Assembly (NCBI RefSeq): GCF_052216985.1
Contig: NZ_JBQOUY010000003.1
Span: forward strand, 1-64,000
Direction: 5' to 3'
Length of the DNA: 64,000 bases
From: Acidaminococcus fermentans_A
GTDB taxonomy: Bacteria; Bacillota; Negativicutes; Acidaminococcales; Acidaminococcaceae
In this document: positions 8,263 to 17,206 of the stretch, one piece after another
Layout: every line of letters begins with the position of its first letter
Numbering within the stretch: position 1 is the stretch's first letter
Position numbers and translations under genes: made by a program
Notes under the pieces: generated by a model
What the model was told of the DNA's origin: nothing
What the model saw: the letters and a program-made list of their open reading frames with translations, nothing else
Database searches by the model: none

Positions 8263-8266
8263 TTTA

Positions 8267-8275
8267 TGATACAAT
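8267..8275 (+). promoter_or_regulatory. extended -10 promoter of the exported protein at 8320
   Basis: TGA-TACAAT starts 4 bp after the preceding stop codon and 45 bp before the TTG start. No -35 match is apparent. Confidence 0.45.
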
Positions 8276-8319
8276 AAAACCGATAGTTTCTGAAAATTAC
8301 CCTGACGGAGGTGTCTGGA

Positions 8320-9654
8320 TTGAAGAAGAAAATCATCAGCCTGTTTTTGACAGCCTTGCTTTGCCTCACCTGCCTGATACCCGCTTTTGCTGAGGAGATG
8401 GCAGCCACCAATACGGTAGCTGGCAAATTGGAAATCGCAGAAAATTTCCTGTATGGTGCTGTGCAGACCGGATCCCTGGTATCCCGGGTGGACAAAATGG
8501 AAATGGATATGGAGGGGCGGAAAAGTTCTGGTTCTGTCATGAGCCGGGTGGACAAACTGTACAACCAGCTGGAAGGAGCTCCGGCTGGCGGGAAGCTTTC
8601 CATGGCTACCCTGATGAACGTCATTGAATGGCAGTTCTCCGACCGGATGTCCACTGATGCGGCCAAGAGCCGGCTGGGCCATCTGGAAACCCAGATCTTC
8701 GGTACGGAATACGCCAAGGATTCCTTCAGCAGCCGTCTGGACCGTCTCACCAAGGCGGCTTTCCCCAATGGCAGCCTGACTTCCAGTACGGTGGTGCTGC
8801 CTAAGGATTCCCTGCTCAAAGTGAAGTTCATGGAAGATATCAGCAGCAAGACCAACCAGCAGGGAGACACCATCGATTTCGTAGTGGATGACAATGTGTA
8901 TGTAGGAGATGTGCTGGTCCTGCCCAAGGGAGCCAAGGGCTATGGTCAGATCAAGAAAATCGTGCAGCCCCGGATCTTCGGACGGGATGCCCGGATCGAC
9001 CTGGACTTCTCCCATGTGGTGGCTGTCAACGGGGGCGCCGTCCCTGTGATGGTGGGCGATTTGGCCAAACAGCAGGCTAAGACCGCTGCCGGTGCCGCCG
9101 GTGCGTCCATCGGGGGCATGATCCTCTTTGGGCCGGTAGGCGTTGTAGGAGGCGCTTTCGTGAAAGGTTCATCGGTGACCATCCCGGCTGGGACCAATAC
9201 TTATGTGCAGGTAGCGGAAGACACCAGTGTGGACGGGGTGATCCTGGCCGGCAGTTCGGCCATCGGGCAGCAGCTGGATGGCAGCAGCGCTCAGGGAGGT
9301 CCTTCTGCCACGCAGCCTGCTTCAGCTGTGACCAAGGAGCCTGCGGCTGAACCAGCTGCAGAAACGGTGCCTGCCCAGGAAGCCCCCAAAGAAACGCCCA
9401 GTACGGTGCAGCCCCCGAAATCCACCGGGGTAGCCCTGGATGAAACGGGAGAACAGCCGGCGGAAGAGAAGGCACCCGCCCAGGAACCCGCTGCAAAAGA
9501 CAATGGGGATGAGAAAGCGGACGCCGAGACCGAAGCGGCGCTGGCTGAAGACCAGAAACGGGATGAAGAAGCCAAGAAACTGGTACGCAGGAACAGCAGC
9601 CAGCCTATGCTGGATGAAGATGACGGCAGTGCCTATAACGCGTCGACCCTTTGA
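8320..9654 (+). CDS. exported repeat protein of unknown function
   Basis: The 444-residue product has a signal peptide (about 1-23, ending PAFAEE). Residues about 45-150 hold degenerate repeats of the form SxxSRxDKxxxxxxG (SLVSRVDKMEMDMEG, SVMSRVDKLYNQLEG, SFSSRLDRLTKAAFP). A beta-rich domain follows (about 160-305: KVKFMEDISSKTNQQGDTI, VYVGDVLVLPKGAKGYG) with a Gly/Ala-rich hydrophobic hairpin (about 248-280). The last 120 residues are Pro/Glu/Ala-rich and probably disordered. The TTG at 8320 is chosen because GGAGG lies 8 bp upstream; a GTG at 8311 overlaps that site. A strong terminator follows. No function can be assigned. Confidence 0.65.
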   Translation: MKKKIISLFLTALLCLTCLIPAFAEEMAATNTVAGKLEIAENFLYGAVQTGSLVSRVDKMEMDMEGRKSSGSVMSRVDKLYNQLEGAPAGGKLSMATLMNVIEWQFSDRMSTDAAKSRLGHLETQIFGTEYAKDSFSSRLDRLTKAAFPNGSLTSSTVVLPKDSLLKVKFMEDISSKTNQQGDTIDFVVDDNVYVGDVLVLPKGAKGYGQIKKIVQPRIFGRDARIDLDFSHVVAVNGGAVPVMVGDLAKQQAKTAAGAAGASIGGMILFGPVGVVGGAFVKGSSVTIPAGTNTYVQVAEDTSVDGVILAGSSAIGQQLDGSSAQGGPSATQPASAVTKEPAAEPAAETVPAQEAPKETPSTVQPPKSTGVALDETGEQPAEEKAPAQEPAAKDNGDEKADAETEAALAEDQKRDEEAKKLVRRNSSQPMLDEDDGSAYNASTL

Positions 9655-9670
9655 ATCGGCTGGAAGCACC

Positions 9671-9714
9671 GGCCCCTCTCTTTCACACAAAGTTGCGGAA
9701 GAGAGGGGCCTTTT
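9671..9714 (+). terminator. rho-independent terminator before the LPS operon
   Basis: GGCCCCTCTCTT (9671-9682) and AAGAGAGGGGCC (9699-9710) form a 12-bp perfect stem followed by TTTT. Confidence 0.9.
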
Positions 9715-9715
9715 G

Positions 9716-9724
9716 TGTTATAAT
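9716..9724 (+). promoter_or_regulatory. extended -10 promoter of the LPS operon
   Basis: TGT-TATAAT begins 2 bp after the terminator T tract, giving a leader of about 85 nt before the LptD-like gene. The strong -10 directly behind a terminator is the only clear promoter for the 7.2-kb operon. Confidence 0.6.
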
Positions 9725-9816
9725 ATTGAAGAGTGTACCTGCTTTCCGGGCAGAAAGTTGCCCGCGCTGCAGATGATTTGGTGTTGCAGAAACTATCCAT
9801 TGGAGGACAGAATCCT

Positions 9817-11430
9817 ATGAACAAGAAGGCATTGGCCTTGGGAATTACATTGGCCCTGTCGCTGCCCGGGATGGCCAGCGCGGCCGTGGACTTTGACGGG
9901 GGAAAACTGAGCAGCAAGGACGGTCCGGCCTATCAGCCCCAGATCCAGAGCTTGGATGAAGTGGAATCCTATGCCCATCAGCATGAAGGAAGGCGGCGGC
10001 TCCAGGATCAACCGGATGCCCAAACGGAAGCCATTACCCGGGCCAGCCGGGAAACATCTAAGGAACAGAAAAAACGCCAGGAAAAGGGGGAGATACTTCC
10101 CAGCGAATCCACCCTGCCCATTACTATTTATGGGGATCAGGTACAGTACAATTCGGAAACCGGGGATTTTGAAGCCAAGGGGAATGTACGGCTGTATCAA
10201 GGCAGCCAGAAACTCTATACGGCCCAGGCTCAGGGCAATTCCAAGACCGGGGATGTCTATCTCCTGACCGGGGGCCGGATCGTGGATGAGACCAGCACGG
10301 GCACCAGCGTGACCGACGGCCAATGGGGCCATTACAATTTCCTGGATAAGACCGGCACGGTGAAGAATATCTCCGGACACAACGGCAAGGACCTGTACAA
10401 GGCGGATATCGGGGAAATCTACCCGGACCGGGTGGAACTGACCAGCGGCGGCACCACCACCCGGTGTCCTGCGGTGAAGCATCCTCCCTGTGTGGAAATC
10501 AAGGCGGATAAAGTGGTGATCTATCCCAAGGACAAGATCATCGCCTACAACGTGAAAGTGTTCGTCAAAGGCAAACACATCTATTCCCGGGACCGGTGGA
10601 TCAACCGGATGGACGATAATGGCAGCCGACAGAGCCTGTTGCCCCATATCGGCTATGATACGGACCACGGCGTGAAGCTGCGCTATAACCTGGATATCCC
10701 CCTGAGCAGCAAGAATACCCTGGATGCGGAACTGAAGTATTATTCCAAGATCGGCTGGCGGCCTCTCTTTACAGACCGGCAGGATGAAAAGAACTTCTAT
10801 GTGCAGATCCAGGACGGCCATACGGAAGACTCTGACAACAACTGGATCCGGAAGGAACGGGATGTGAAGTTCGTTTACAAAGCCCACAAGTTCGACGACC
10901 GGATCCCGGTGAACTATTCCGCCTACATCAGCCACGGTCTGTGGAAGGACAACTGGAAGCGGAGCTGGCATACGGAATATGGAGTGTATCTGAACCATGA
11001 TCCCATCCGGCTGACCCAGGAAAAACGGCCTCTGTACCTGAACCTGGGTATGGGCCATAAGTGGGTGAAGGAAAGCATCACCGACGAAACCAAGAAGACC
11101 ATGCTCTATTCTGCTACCTTGCGGAAAAGCTTTGACGGGGGCTGGAACACCTGGCTGGGCTATTACTATGAAAAAGAACACAGTTCGGTGTTCTCCTATG
11201 CGGACCCGGATATGTCCAAGGAAGTCCAATGGGGGCTGGGCAAGAAGCTGGGACCCAATGATTGGGTGAATTTCGTCATGCGGTACGACCAGGGCAAGAG
11301 CAGTGTCTATGAATACATCTACCGGTGGTACCACGATTTCTGCTGCTTCCGTCTGGGCTTGGAATATCGGGATAAGAAATACAACAATGATCATGAATGG
11401 AGTGTGACATATGACCTCTATCGGTGGTAA
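9817..11430 (+). CDS. OstA/LptD-like outer-membrane LPS-assembly protein
   Basis: The 537-residue product has a signal peptide (about 1-22, ending ASAAV), a charged linker, then an OstA/LptA-type beta-jellyroll (about 105-215: TIYGDQVQYNSETGDFEAKG, VRLYQGSQKLYTAQAQG). The rest is rich in alternating Tyr/Trp/Arg strands and ends in an aromatic residue (VTYDLYRW), as expected of a beta-barrel. In Gram-negatives LptD inserts LPS into the outer leaflet. At 537 residues it is shorter than proteobacterial LptD (about 750-800). The ATG at 9817 follows GGAGG. It heads the heptose operon and overlaps gmhA by 20 bp, which supports an LPS role. Confidence 0.7.
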   Translation: MNKKALALGITLALSLPGMASAAVDFDGGKLSSKDGPAYQPQIQSLDEVESYAHQHEGRRRLQDQPDAQTEAITRASRETSKEQKKRQEKGEILPSESTLPITIYGDQVQYNSETGDFEAKGNVRLYQGSQKLYTAQAQGNSKTGDVYLLTGGRIVDETSTGTSVTDGQWGHYNFLDKTGTVKNISGHNGKDLYKADIGEIYPDRVELTSGGTTTRCPAVKHPPCVEIKADKVVIYPKDKIIAYNVKVFVKGKHIYSRDRWINRMDDNGSRQSLLPHIGYDTDHGVKLRYNLDIPLSSKNTLDAELKYYSKIGWRPLFTDRQDEKNFYVQIQDGHTEDSDNNWIRKERDVKFVYKAHKFDDRIPVNYSAYISHGLWKDNWKRSWHTEYGVYLNHDPIRLTQEKRPLYLNLGMGHKWVKESITDETKKTMLYSATLRKSFDGGWNTWLGYYYEKEHSSVFSYADPDMSKEVQWGLGKKLGPNDWVNFVMRYDQGKSSVYEYIYRWYHDFCCFRLGLEYRDKKYNNDHEWSVTYDLYRW

Positions 11431-12001
11431 GGCACAGGAAATCATCGGTGCCCGGCTCTTGGAACATGAGAAACTGGTCCACCGGGTCATGGGCAGTAAA
11501 CGGCTGCTGAAAGCTGTGGAGGAGGCTGCAGGCCTTATTTCCCTGACACTGGCTTCCGGGGGCAAGGTGATGTTCTGCGGCAATGGGGGTTCGGCGGCCG
11601 ACGCCCAGCACTGGGCAGCGGAAATCGTAGGCCGCTTCCAGAAAGAACGGCCGGGGATGGCCGCTCTGGCTCTCACTACGGATACTTCCATCCTGACGGC
11701 CATCGGCAACGATTACGGCTACGACCGGATCTTTGCCCGGCAGGTGGAAGGCCTGGGGCAGGAAGGGGATGTACTGGTGGGGATCTCTACCTCTGGGAAC
11801 AGCGGCAATGTGCTGGCAGCCATTGAAACGGCTCGGGCCAAAGGCATCCGGGTCATCGGTTTTACGGCCAAAGGCGGCGGCAAGATGGCGGATCTCTGTG
11901 ACGTACTGCTGGACGTGCCGTCGGTGAATACGGCCCGGGCCCAGGAAATCCATGAAATCATGGGACATATCATTTGTGAGCTGGTGGAAGACTATGCGTA
12001 A
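11411..12001 (+). CDS. gmhA: sedoheptulose-7-phosphate isomerase
   Basis: The 196-residue protein is GmhA, which turns sedoheptulose 7-phosphate into D-glycero-D-manno-heptose 7-phosphate, the first step to LPS core heptose. It shows the SIS-domain motifs VMFCGNGGSAADAQHWAAE (about 54-72), TTDTSILTAIGNDYGYD and GISTSGNSGNVLAAI, and a C-terminal EIHEIMGH metal-site helix. Length is normal. The start overlaps the LptD-like gene by 20 bp and the stop overlaps hldE by 8 bp, so translation is probably coupled. Confidence 0.95.
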   Translation: MTSIGGKAQEIIGARLLEHEKLVHRVMGSKRLLKAVEEAAGLISLTLASGGKVMFCGNGGSAADAQHWAAEIVGRFQKERPGMAALALTTDTSILTAIGNDYGYDRIFARQVEGLGQEGDVLVGISTSGNSGNVLAAIETARAKGIRVIGFTAKGGGKMADLCDVLLDVPSVNTARAQEIHEIMGHIICELVEDYA

Positions 12002-13472
12002 TACCCAAAGTATCCAATTCCTGACGGAAGACATCCAGAAACTGCGGATCGCAGTGATCGGGGATGTGATGCTGGACCGGTATGTGTACGGGGAAGTGAA
12101 ACGGATTTCTCCGGAAGCACCGGTGCCCGTGAACCGGGTGCGCCGGATGGAAAGCGTCCTGGGAGGCGCCGGCAACGTGGCAGCTAACTTGGCAGGATTG
12201 GGCGTAAAAGTGTATGTGGCCGGGGTCACTGGGCTGGATGCGCACCGGGATGCTCTGGAAAAGAAAATGGCGGCAGCAGGCATCGATTCCAGCGGGCTTT
12301 TGCCCATGCCGGGCCGCAGCACCATTACTAAGATGCGGATCATCGGTGCCCGGCAGCAGATGCTCCGGCTGGATTTCGAAGAGCCGGGGGATCTGGAACC
12401 GGAAGAAGAACGGCAGCTGCTGGACTGGCTGCAGAAACGGCTCCAGGGAGGCCTGGATGGCATTGCCCTCAGTGACTATGCCAAGGGGGTCTGCTCGGAC
12501 CATTTCTGCCAGACGGTGATCGACCTGGCCCATAGTGCCCAGGTGCCGGTACTGGTGGATCCTAAAGGGGCGGACTGGCGGAAGTATGCCGGCTGCGATT
12601 TCATCACCCCCAATGTGAAGGAAATGTGCGAAGCCGGGGGCAAAGTGGTCCCTAATGAAACGGAACCGCTGGTGGAACTGGCGGCCAAGGCCCGTGATAC
12701 CTTCCAGATCAAGAACGTGGTGGTGACCCGTTCGGAAAAAGGGGTGTCCCTGATCAATCGGAAAGAAGTGATCACCGAAGCGGCTACGGCCCGGGATGTG
12801 TTCGATGTATCCGGAGCTGGGGATACGGTAGCGGCTGTGCTGCTGGCAGCCGTAGCGGGAGGCCTTTCTCTGGGAGAAGCCTTGAAGCTGTCCAACAAGG
12901 CAGCGGGGATCGTGGTTTCCAAAGTGGGGACCTACCCGGTGCACCGGGAGGAACTGCTCCGGGAGGTGTTGGCCAGTGAGGAACGGGAAGGCCGGGATTA
13001 CCGGCCCCTGAACTGGGACGAAGTGACCAGCCTGGCCCGGACCTGGCAGGCTGCAGGAGAAAAGATCGTCTTTACCAACGGCTGCTTCGACATCCTCCAT
13101 ACGGGCCATGTCACCTATCTGGAACAGGCGTCCCGGCTGGGACAGCACCTGATCGTGGGCGTCAACACCGATGCTTCGGTAAAACGGCTGAAAGGGGAGA
13201 CCCGTCCCCTGAACCAGGAAAATGACCGGGCACGGCTCCTGGCGGCTTTAGCCTGTGTGGATGCCGTGGTCCTCTTCGGGGAGGATACGCCCACGGAGTT
13301 GATCCGGCGGATCCGCCCGGATATCCTGGTAAAAGGCGGGGACTATAAACCGGAAGAAGTGGCCGGACGGGAGTATGCCGGACGGGTGGAGATCCTGCCG
13401 TTCAAGGAAGGGTATTCCACTACCGGAGTGATCCAGAAAATCGCTGAACTGGTCAAGGAGGGCAAATTATGA
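11994..13472 (+). CDS. hldE: bifunctional heptose-7-phosphate kinase / heptose-1-phosphate adenylyltransferase
   Basis: The 492-residue fusion carries a PfkB/ribokinase-type kinase domain (about 15-320: GGAGNVAANLAGLG, VSGAGDTVAAVLLA) and a nucleotidyltransferase domain (about 355-490: FTNGCFDILHTGHVTYLEQA, VGVNTDASVKRLKG). It phosphorylates heptose 7-phosphate at C1 and, after GmhB acts, adds AMP to give ADP-heptose. The ATG at 11994 is chosen over an upstream in-frame ATG because it gives the family N-terminus and the usual short overlap with gmhA. The 3' end overlaps hldD by 4 bp. Confidence 0.95.
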   Translation: MRNTQSIQFLTEDIQKLRIAVIGDVMLDRYVYGEVKRISPEAPVPVNRVRRMESVLGGAGNVAANLAGLGVKVYVAGVTGLDAHRDALEKKMAAAGIDSSGLLPMPGRSTITKMRIIGARQQMLRLDFEEPGDLEPEEERQLLDWLQKRLQGGLDGIALSDYAKGVCSDHFCQTVIDLAHSAQVPVLVDPKGADWRKYAGCDFITPNVKEMCEAGGKVVPNETEPLVELAAKARDTFQIKNVVVTRSEKGVSLINRKEVITEAATARDVFDVSGAGDTVAAVLLAAVAGGLSLGEALKLSNKAAGIVVSKVGTYPVHREELLREVLASEEREGRDYRPLNWDEVTSLARTWQAAGEKIVFTNGCFDILHTGHVTYLEQASRLGQHLIVGVNTDASVKRLKGETRPLNQENDRARLLAALACVDAVVLFGEDTPTELIRRIRPDILVKGGDYKPEEVAGREYAGRVEILPFKEGYSTTGVIQKIAELVKEGKL

Positions 13473-14437
13473 TCATTGTAACCGGAGGTGCCGGTTTTAT
13501 TGGCAGCAATATCGTCAAGGGTCTGAATGAACAGGGCCGGGATGACATCCTGGTGGTGGACAATCTGACTAATATGGTGAAGTTCAAGAACATCCAGGGT
13601 CTGAAGGTCATGGATTATCTGGATAAGGTGGACTTCATCCAGCGGGTCCGGGACGGGAAGTTCGACCACGAACCCATTGAAGTGATCTTCCATGAAGGGG
13701 CCTGCTCCGATACCATGGAATACAATGGCAAATACATGATGGAAAATAACTTCGAATATACCAAGACCCTCATGCACTTTGCCCTGGACCGGCGGATCCA
13801 GTTCCTGTATGCTTCCTCTGCTTCCACTTACGGCAGCGGGAAGAACGGCTTCCGGGAAGAGCCGGCCTGTGAAGAAGCCCTGAACGTATACGCCTTCTCC
13901 AAGCTGTTCTTCGACAATTATGCCCGCCGATATTTTGACAAGGCGGAGAGCCAGATCGCCGGGTTCCGGTATTTCAATGTGTTCGGCCCCCAGGAGAACC
14001 ACAAGGGGAAAATGGCTTCCATGGTGCGCCAGATGTTCCTCCAGTGGCAGGCAGAACACAAGGTGAAGCTGTTCGGAACGTACGACGGTTATGGGCCGGG
14101 AGAACAGACCCGGGACTTCATCTATGTGAAAGATGTGGTGAAGGTCCTGTTCGATTTCTGGCAGCATCCGGAACGGAAAGGGGTCTTTAATCTGGGGACC
14201 GGCCATGCCCATACTTTCAACGACATGGCCAAAGCCGTACTGGAATTCTTTGGCAGCGGCGAATTGGTCTATGTGCCTTTCCCGGAAGTGCTGAAAGGAA
14301 AATACCAGAGCTATACCCAAGCGGATACGACGAAGCTGCTGGCGGCCGGGTATACGGGCGGTTTCACGGATTTCAGCCAGGCGGTGAAGGAATACTGCCA
14401 GGTACTCCAGGATTCTGACGGCTATTACAAGGCATGA
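13469..14437 (+). CDS. hldD: ADP-L-glycero-D-manno-heptose 6-epimerase
   Basis: The 322-residue short-chain dehydrogenase-type epimerase makes ADP-L-glycero-D-manno-heptose, the donor for LPS core synthesis. The N-terminal TGGAGFIGSNIV binds NADP; LYASSASTYG and the YAFSKLFFDNY motif hold the catalytic Ser/Tyr/Lys set. FRYFNVFGPQE and the DFIYVKDVVKV segment match HldD. Length is slightly above the E. coli enzyme. It is joined to its neighbours by 4-bp ATGA overlaps on both sides. Confidence 0.95.
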   Translation: MIIVTGGAGFIGSNIVKGLNEQGRDDILVVDNLTNMVKFKNIQGLKVMDYLDKVDFIQRVRDGKFDHEPIEVIFHEGACSDTMEYNGKYMMENNFEYTKTLMHFALDRRIQFLYASSASTYGSGKNGFREEPACEEALNVYAFSKLFFDNYARRYFDKAESQIAGFRYFNVFGPQENHKGKMASMVRQMFLQWQAEHKVKLFGTYDGYGPGEQTRDFIYVKDVVKVLFDFWQHPERKGVFNLGTGHAHTFNDMAKAVLEFFGSGELVYVPFPEVLKGKYQSYTQADTTKLLAAGYTGGFTDFSQAVKEYCQVLQDSDGYYKA

Positions 14438-14961
14438 AGACAGGGGAAAAAGCGGTGTTCCTGGACCGGGACGGGGTCCTGGACATCGATAAAGGCTATA
14501 TTTACCGTCCGGACCAGGTGGAATGGGTGGCCGGGGCCAGAGAGGCCGTGGCCGCCCTGGTCCGCCGGGGCTACCAGGTGTATGTGGTGACCAATCAGAG
14601 CGGCATCGCCCGGGGCTACTACACCCAAAAGGACATGGAGCATCTCCATGCCTATATGGCGGAAGAAATCAGGAAAGCCGGCGGCCAGATCGACGGCTTC
14701 TATTTCTGTCCCCATCATCCCACCAAAGGGGTGATCCCGGAACTGACCGTGGCCTGCTGCTGCCGGAAGCCCAAACCGGGGATGATCCTGCAGGCTATGG
14801 AAGAGCATGGGCTGGACCGGGAAGGATCCTTCCTGATTGGGGACAAGGAAAGTGACGTGGAGGCGGCCCTGGCGGCGGGGATACCGGGCTACCGGTTCAA
14901 CGGGACGGATCTGCTGGCATTTGTCCGGCAGGTGTTGGCCAGGCAGGAGGGGAGAAAGTGA
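14434..14961 (+). CDS. gmhB: D-glycero-D-manno-heptose-1,7-bisphosphate 7-phosphatase
   Basis: The 175-residue HAD-family phosphatase removes the 7-phosphate between the two HldE reactions. FLDRDGVLDIDKGYIY holds the two catalytic Asp residues; VTNQSGIARGYY, the Cys/His zinc-binding loop (FCPHHP ... CCCRKPKPGM) and IGDKESDVEAAL complete the HAD-IIIA set. It overlaps hldD by 4 bp and the next gene by a GTGA overlap. Confidence 0.95.
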   Translation: MKTGEKAVFLDRDGVLDIDKGYIYRPDQVEWVAGAREAVAALVRRGYQVYVVTNQSGIARGYYTQKDMEHLHAYMAEEIRKAGGQIDGFYFCPHHPTKGVIPELTVACCCRKPKPGMILQAMEEHGLDREGSFLIGDKESDVEAALAAGIPGYRFNGTDLLAFVRQVLARQEGRK

Positions 14962-16010
14962 TCTACCAGAACATCCTGATCATCAAAATGAGTTCCCTGG
15001 GGGATGTGATCCATGCCCTGCCCTTTGCGGCGGCTCTCCGGGAAACCTTCCCAGACAGCCGGATCAGCTGGCTGGTCCATCCCCAGTTCAGCGCCTTCGT
15101 GCCGGAACCGCCCATCATCGACGAAGTGCTGTATTTCGACAAGAAGGCCTTCGGGAAAATGGGCTGGGGCGAAAAATGGCGGACGCTCCGGGAAACTCGA
15201 GCCATGCTACGGTCTAAGAAGTTCGACCTGGTGATCGATCTCCAGGGCCTGTTCAAAAGTGCGGTGATGGCCTGGCTTACTGGCTGTCCCAACCGGATCG
15301 GCTACTGTGAGATGCGGGAAGGGAGCCGGCTTGTTTCCCGGCCTATCGTGGGGACCCATGCCCATGACCATGTGATCGAACGGTATCTGGATGTGGCCCG
15401 GTATCTGGGAGCAAAGGCAGAGAAGATCACCTATCCCATGCCAGCTCTCACCGAAGAGAGAAAGAGCATCCGCCAGCGGCTCCAGGAAGCCGGGATGACG
15501 GAGGGAGGGATCCTGCCCTATGCAGTGCTGGTGCCCGGGGCCAGGTGGGAAACCAAGCGGTGGCCTTTGGAACACTATGCAGCCTTGGCCCGGAAGTTCC
15601 TCCAGGACGGGACATGGGTGGTGCTGGCCGGGGGACCGGAAGATGCGCCCCTGGGAGAAAAAATACGGGAAATGGTGGGGCAGGAACCCCGTCTGCTGGA
15701 CTGGATCGGTCGGACCAGTCTCCGGGAACTGGGCGCCCTGATCAAAGGAGCCCGGTGCTATGTCAGCGGGGATACAGGGCCTCTCCACATTGCTACGGCG
15801 CTCCAGAAGCCCCTGGTGACCATCTACGGACCTACCCGGCCGGACCGGACGGGCCCCTATGGCAATCCCCGGGCCACGGTGCTGGTGAGCCCAGTACCGT
15901 GTGCCGGCTGCCTGAAAAAGCACTGCGGCCACTGGAACTGTATGGGAGCAGTGACTCCGGATCAGGTCTATCAGCTGTGCAAAGAGAAGGAGGGGAGAGA
16001 CTGTGACTGA
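14958..16010 (+). CDS. waaC: LPS heptosyltransferase I-like (glycosyltransferase family 9)
   Basis: The 350-residue GT9 enzyme is expected to add the first L,D-heptose to Kdo at the cytoplasmic face of the inner membrane. It starts at a GTG overlapping gmhB. MSSLGDVIHALPFAAAL is the N-terminal GT9 signature; VLVPGARWETKRWP and GDTGPLHIATAL are the donor-binding motifs, with GPTRPDRTGPYG after them. Cys-rich CAGCLKKHCG near the C-terminus is common in GT9 proteins. The I versus II assignment follows similarity of style and gene order only. Confidence 0.8.
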   Translation: MIYQNILIIKMSSLGDVIHALPFAAALRETFPDSRISWLVHPQFSAFVPEPPIIDEVLYFDKKAFGKMGWGEKWRTLRETRAMLRSKKFDLVIDLQGLFKSAVMAWLTGCPNRIGYCEMREGSRLVSRPIVGTHAHDHVIERYLDVARYLGAKAEKITYPMPALTEERKSIRQRLQEAGMTEGGILPYAVLVPGARWETKRWPLEHYAALARKFLQDGTWVVLAGGPEDAPLGEKIREMVGQEPRLLDWIGRTSLRELGALIKGARCYVSGDTGPLHIATALQKPLVTIYGPTRPDRTGPYGNPRATVLVSPVPCAGCLKKHCGHWNCMGAVTPDQVYQLCKEKEGRDCD

Positions 16011-17037
16011 ACTGGCAGGGAAAAAGATCATCGTGACATTCCTGATGCACCTGGGGGATCTGGTGCTCACCACACCCTTCCTCCATGCGCTGCGGAAGGC
16101 GGCTCCTGGAGCGGAGATCACCTATCTGGTGGATGAGAAACTGAAGGAAATCGTGGAATACAACCCCAATATCGACCATGTGTGGACCATCGATAAAAAA
16201 GGGAAGGACAACAACCTCCGGGCCCTGTGGGCCATGAGCCGGAGGATCACTGACGCCCATTTCGATGTGCTGATCAATCTGCATCCCAATGAACGGTGTT
16301 CCTTCATCGATGCCATGGCGGTGGTGCCGGTCAAAGTGGGGGCGTCCCATTTTCTCTTCCGGGGATTCTTCCATCCCTGGCTGAAGCTGAACCGGAAAAT
16401 CCATGCAGCGGATATGTACCTGGATGTGCTGAAGCGGATCGGTGTGGAACACCCCCAGCACAACGGATTGGAAGTGTTTCCGGGGCCGGAGCACAAGGCG
16501 AAGGCAGAAGCCTTTTGGACAGCCCAGAATCTCCAGCCGGGAGAGAAAGTAGTGGGATTCAATATCGGCAGTGCCGTGGTGACCAAACGGTGGGCCCCGG
16601 AACGGTTTGCCCAGGTGGCGGATACCCTGGCGAAAGAAGGCTGCCGGACGGTATTCTTCGGGGGCCCCATGGATGAGGAGATGGTCCAGGAAGCGGTTTC
16701 CTTCATGAAGAGTAAACCCATGGTGGCTACGGGAAAGTTTTCTCTGGGAGAATTGGCAGCAGCCATGAGCCGGTGCAGCCTGATCATCACCAATGACAGT
16801 GGCCCCATGCACGTGGCTATCAGCCAGAAGGTGCCCATTGTAGCCATGTATGGACCCAGCCATCCGGAGCTGTATGGACCCTATACCAGACTGGCCTCCA
16901 TCGTTCGGGCGGATCCTCCCTGCGACGGCTGCCGCAAGGGCATGAAGCACCATTGCGACGACATGCGCTGTATGCGGGACCTGACTGTGGAGCAGGTGCT
17001 GAAGGCAGCCCATCGCTGGCTCAGCAGAAAAAAGTAG
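16003..17037 (+). CDS. LPS heptosyltransferase, second GT9 member
   Basis: The 344-residue GT9 enzyme is a paralogue of the preceding gene and the last gene of the operon. It has FLMHLGDLVLTTPFLHAL at the N-terminus, NIGSAVVTKRWAPERFAQVA in the donor site and NDSGPMHVAISQ followed by MYGPSHPELYGPY. It probably adds a second heptose (WaaF/RfaQ-like), but the acceptor cannot be read from sequence. The GTG start overlaps the upstream gene by 8 bp. The tRNA promoter lies about 20 bp after its stop. Confidence 0.8.
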   Translation: MTELAGKKIIVTFLMHLGDLVLTTPFLHALRKAAPGAEITYLVDEKLKEIVEYNPNIDHVWTIDKKGKDNNLRALWAMSRRITDAHFDVLINLHPNERCSFIDAMAVVPVKVGASHFLFRGFFHPWLKLNRKIHAADMYLDVLKRIGVEHPQHNGLEVFPGPEHKAKAEAFWTAQNLQPGEKVVGFNIGSAVVTKRWAPERFAQVADTLAKEGCRTVFFGGPMDEEMVQEAVSFMKSKPMVATGKFSLGELAAAMSRCSLIITNDSGPMHVAISQKVPIVAMYGPSHPELYGPYTRLASIVRADPPCDGCRKGMKHHCDDMRCMRDLTVEQVLKAAHRWLSRKK

Positions 17038-17057
17038 ATATTTTTTCAAAAAAGGGG

Positions 17058-17086
17058 TTGCCAAATTCGGAAGAATCTTGTATACT
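17058..17086 (+). promoter_or_regulatory. promoter of the tRNA operon
   Basis: TTGCCA (17058-17063) and TATACT (17081-17086) are 17 bp apart, about 36 bp upstream of the first tRNA. This is one of the best classical promoters in the window. Confidence 0.8.
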
Positions 17087-17122
17087 AACATAGTCGACGG
17101 TTGATGAAGCCAAAGACATGAT

Positions 17123-17198
17123 GGTCCGCTAGCTCAGCTGGTAGAGCACCTGACTCTTAATCAGGGTGTCCAGAGTTCGATCCTCTGGCGGATCACCA
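17123..17198 (+). tRNA. tRNA-Lys(CTT)
   Basis: A 76-nt cloverleaf with encoded CCA. The 7-bp acceptor stem starts GGTCCGC (one G-T pair); the D arm has AGCTCAGCTGGTAGAGC; the anticodon loop CTCTTAA holds CTT between paired CCTGA and TCAGG; the T arm has GTTCGAT. It is the first of three clustered tRNA genes. Confidence 0.95.
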
Positions 17199-17206
17199 TT
17201 TTTTTT

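Noticed and set aside
9793..11709. 638-residue minus-strand open frame opposite the LptD-like gene
   Set aside because: Hydrophobic/Pro-rich shadow frame with no start context; the plus strand has signal peptide, OstA domain and ribosome binding site.
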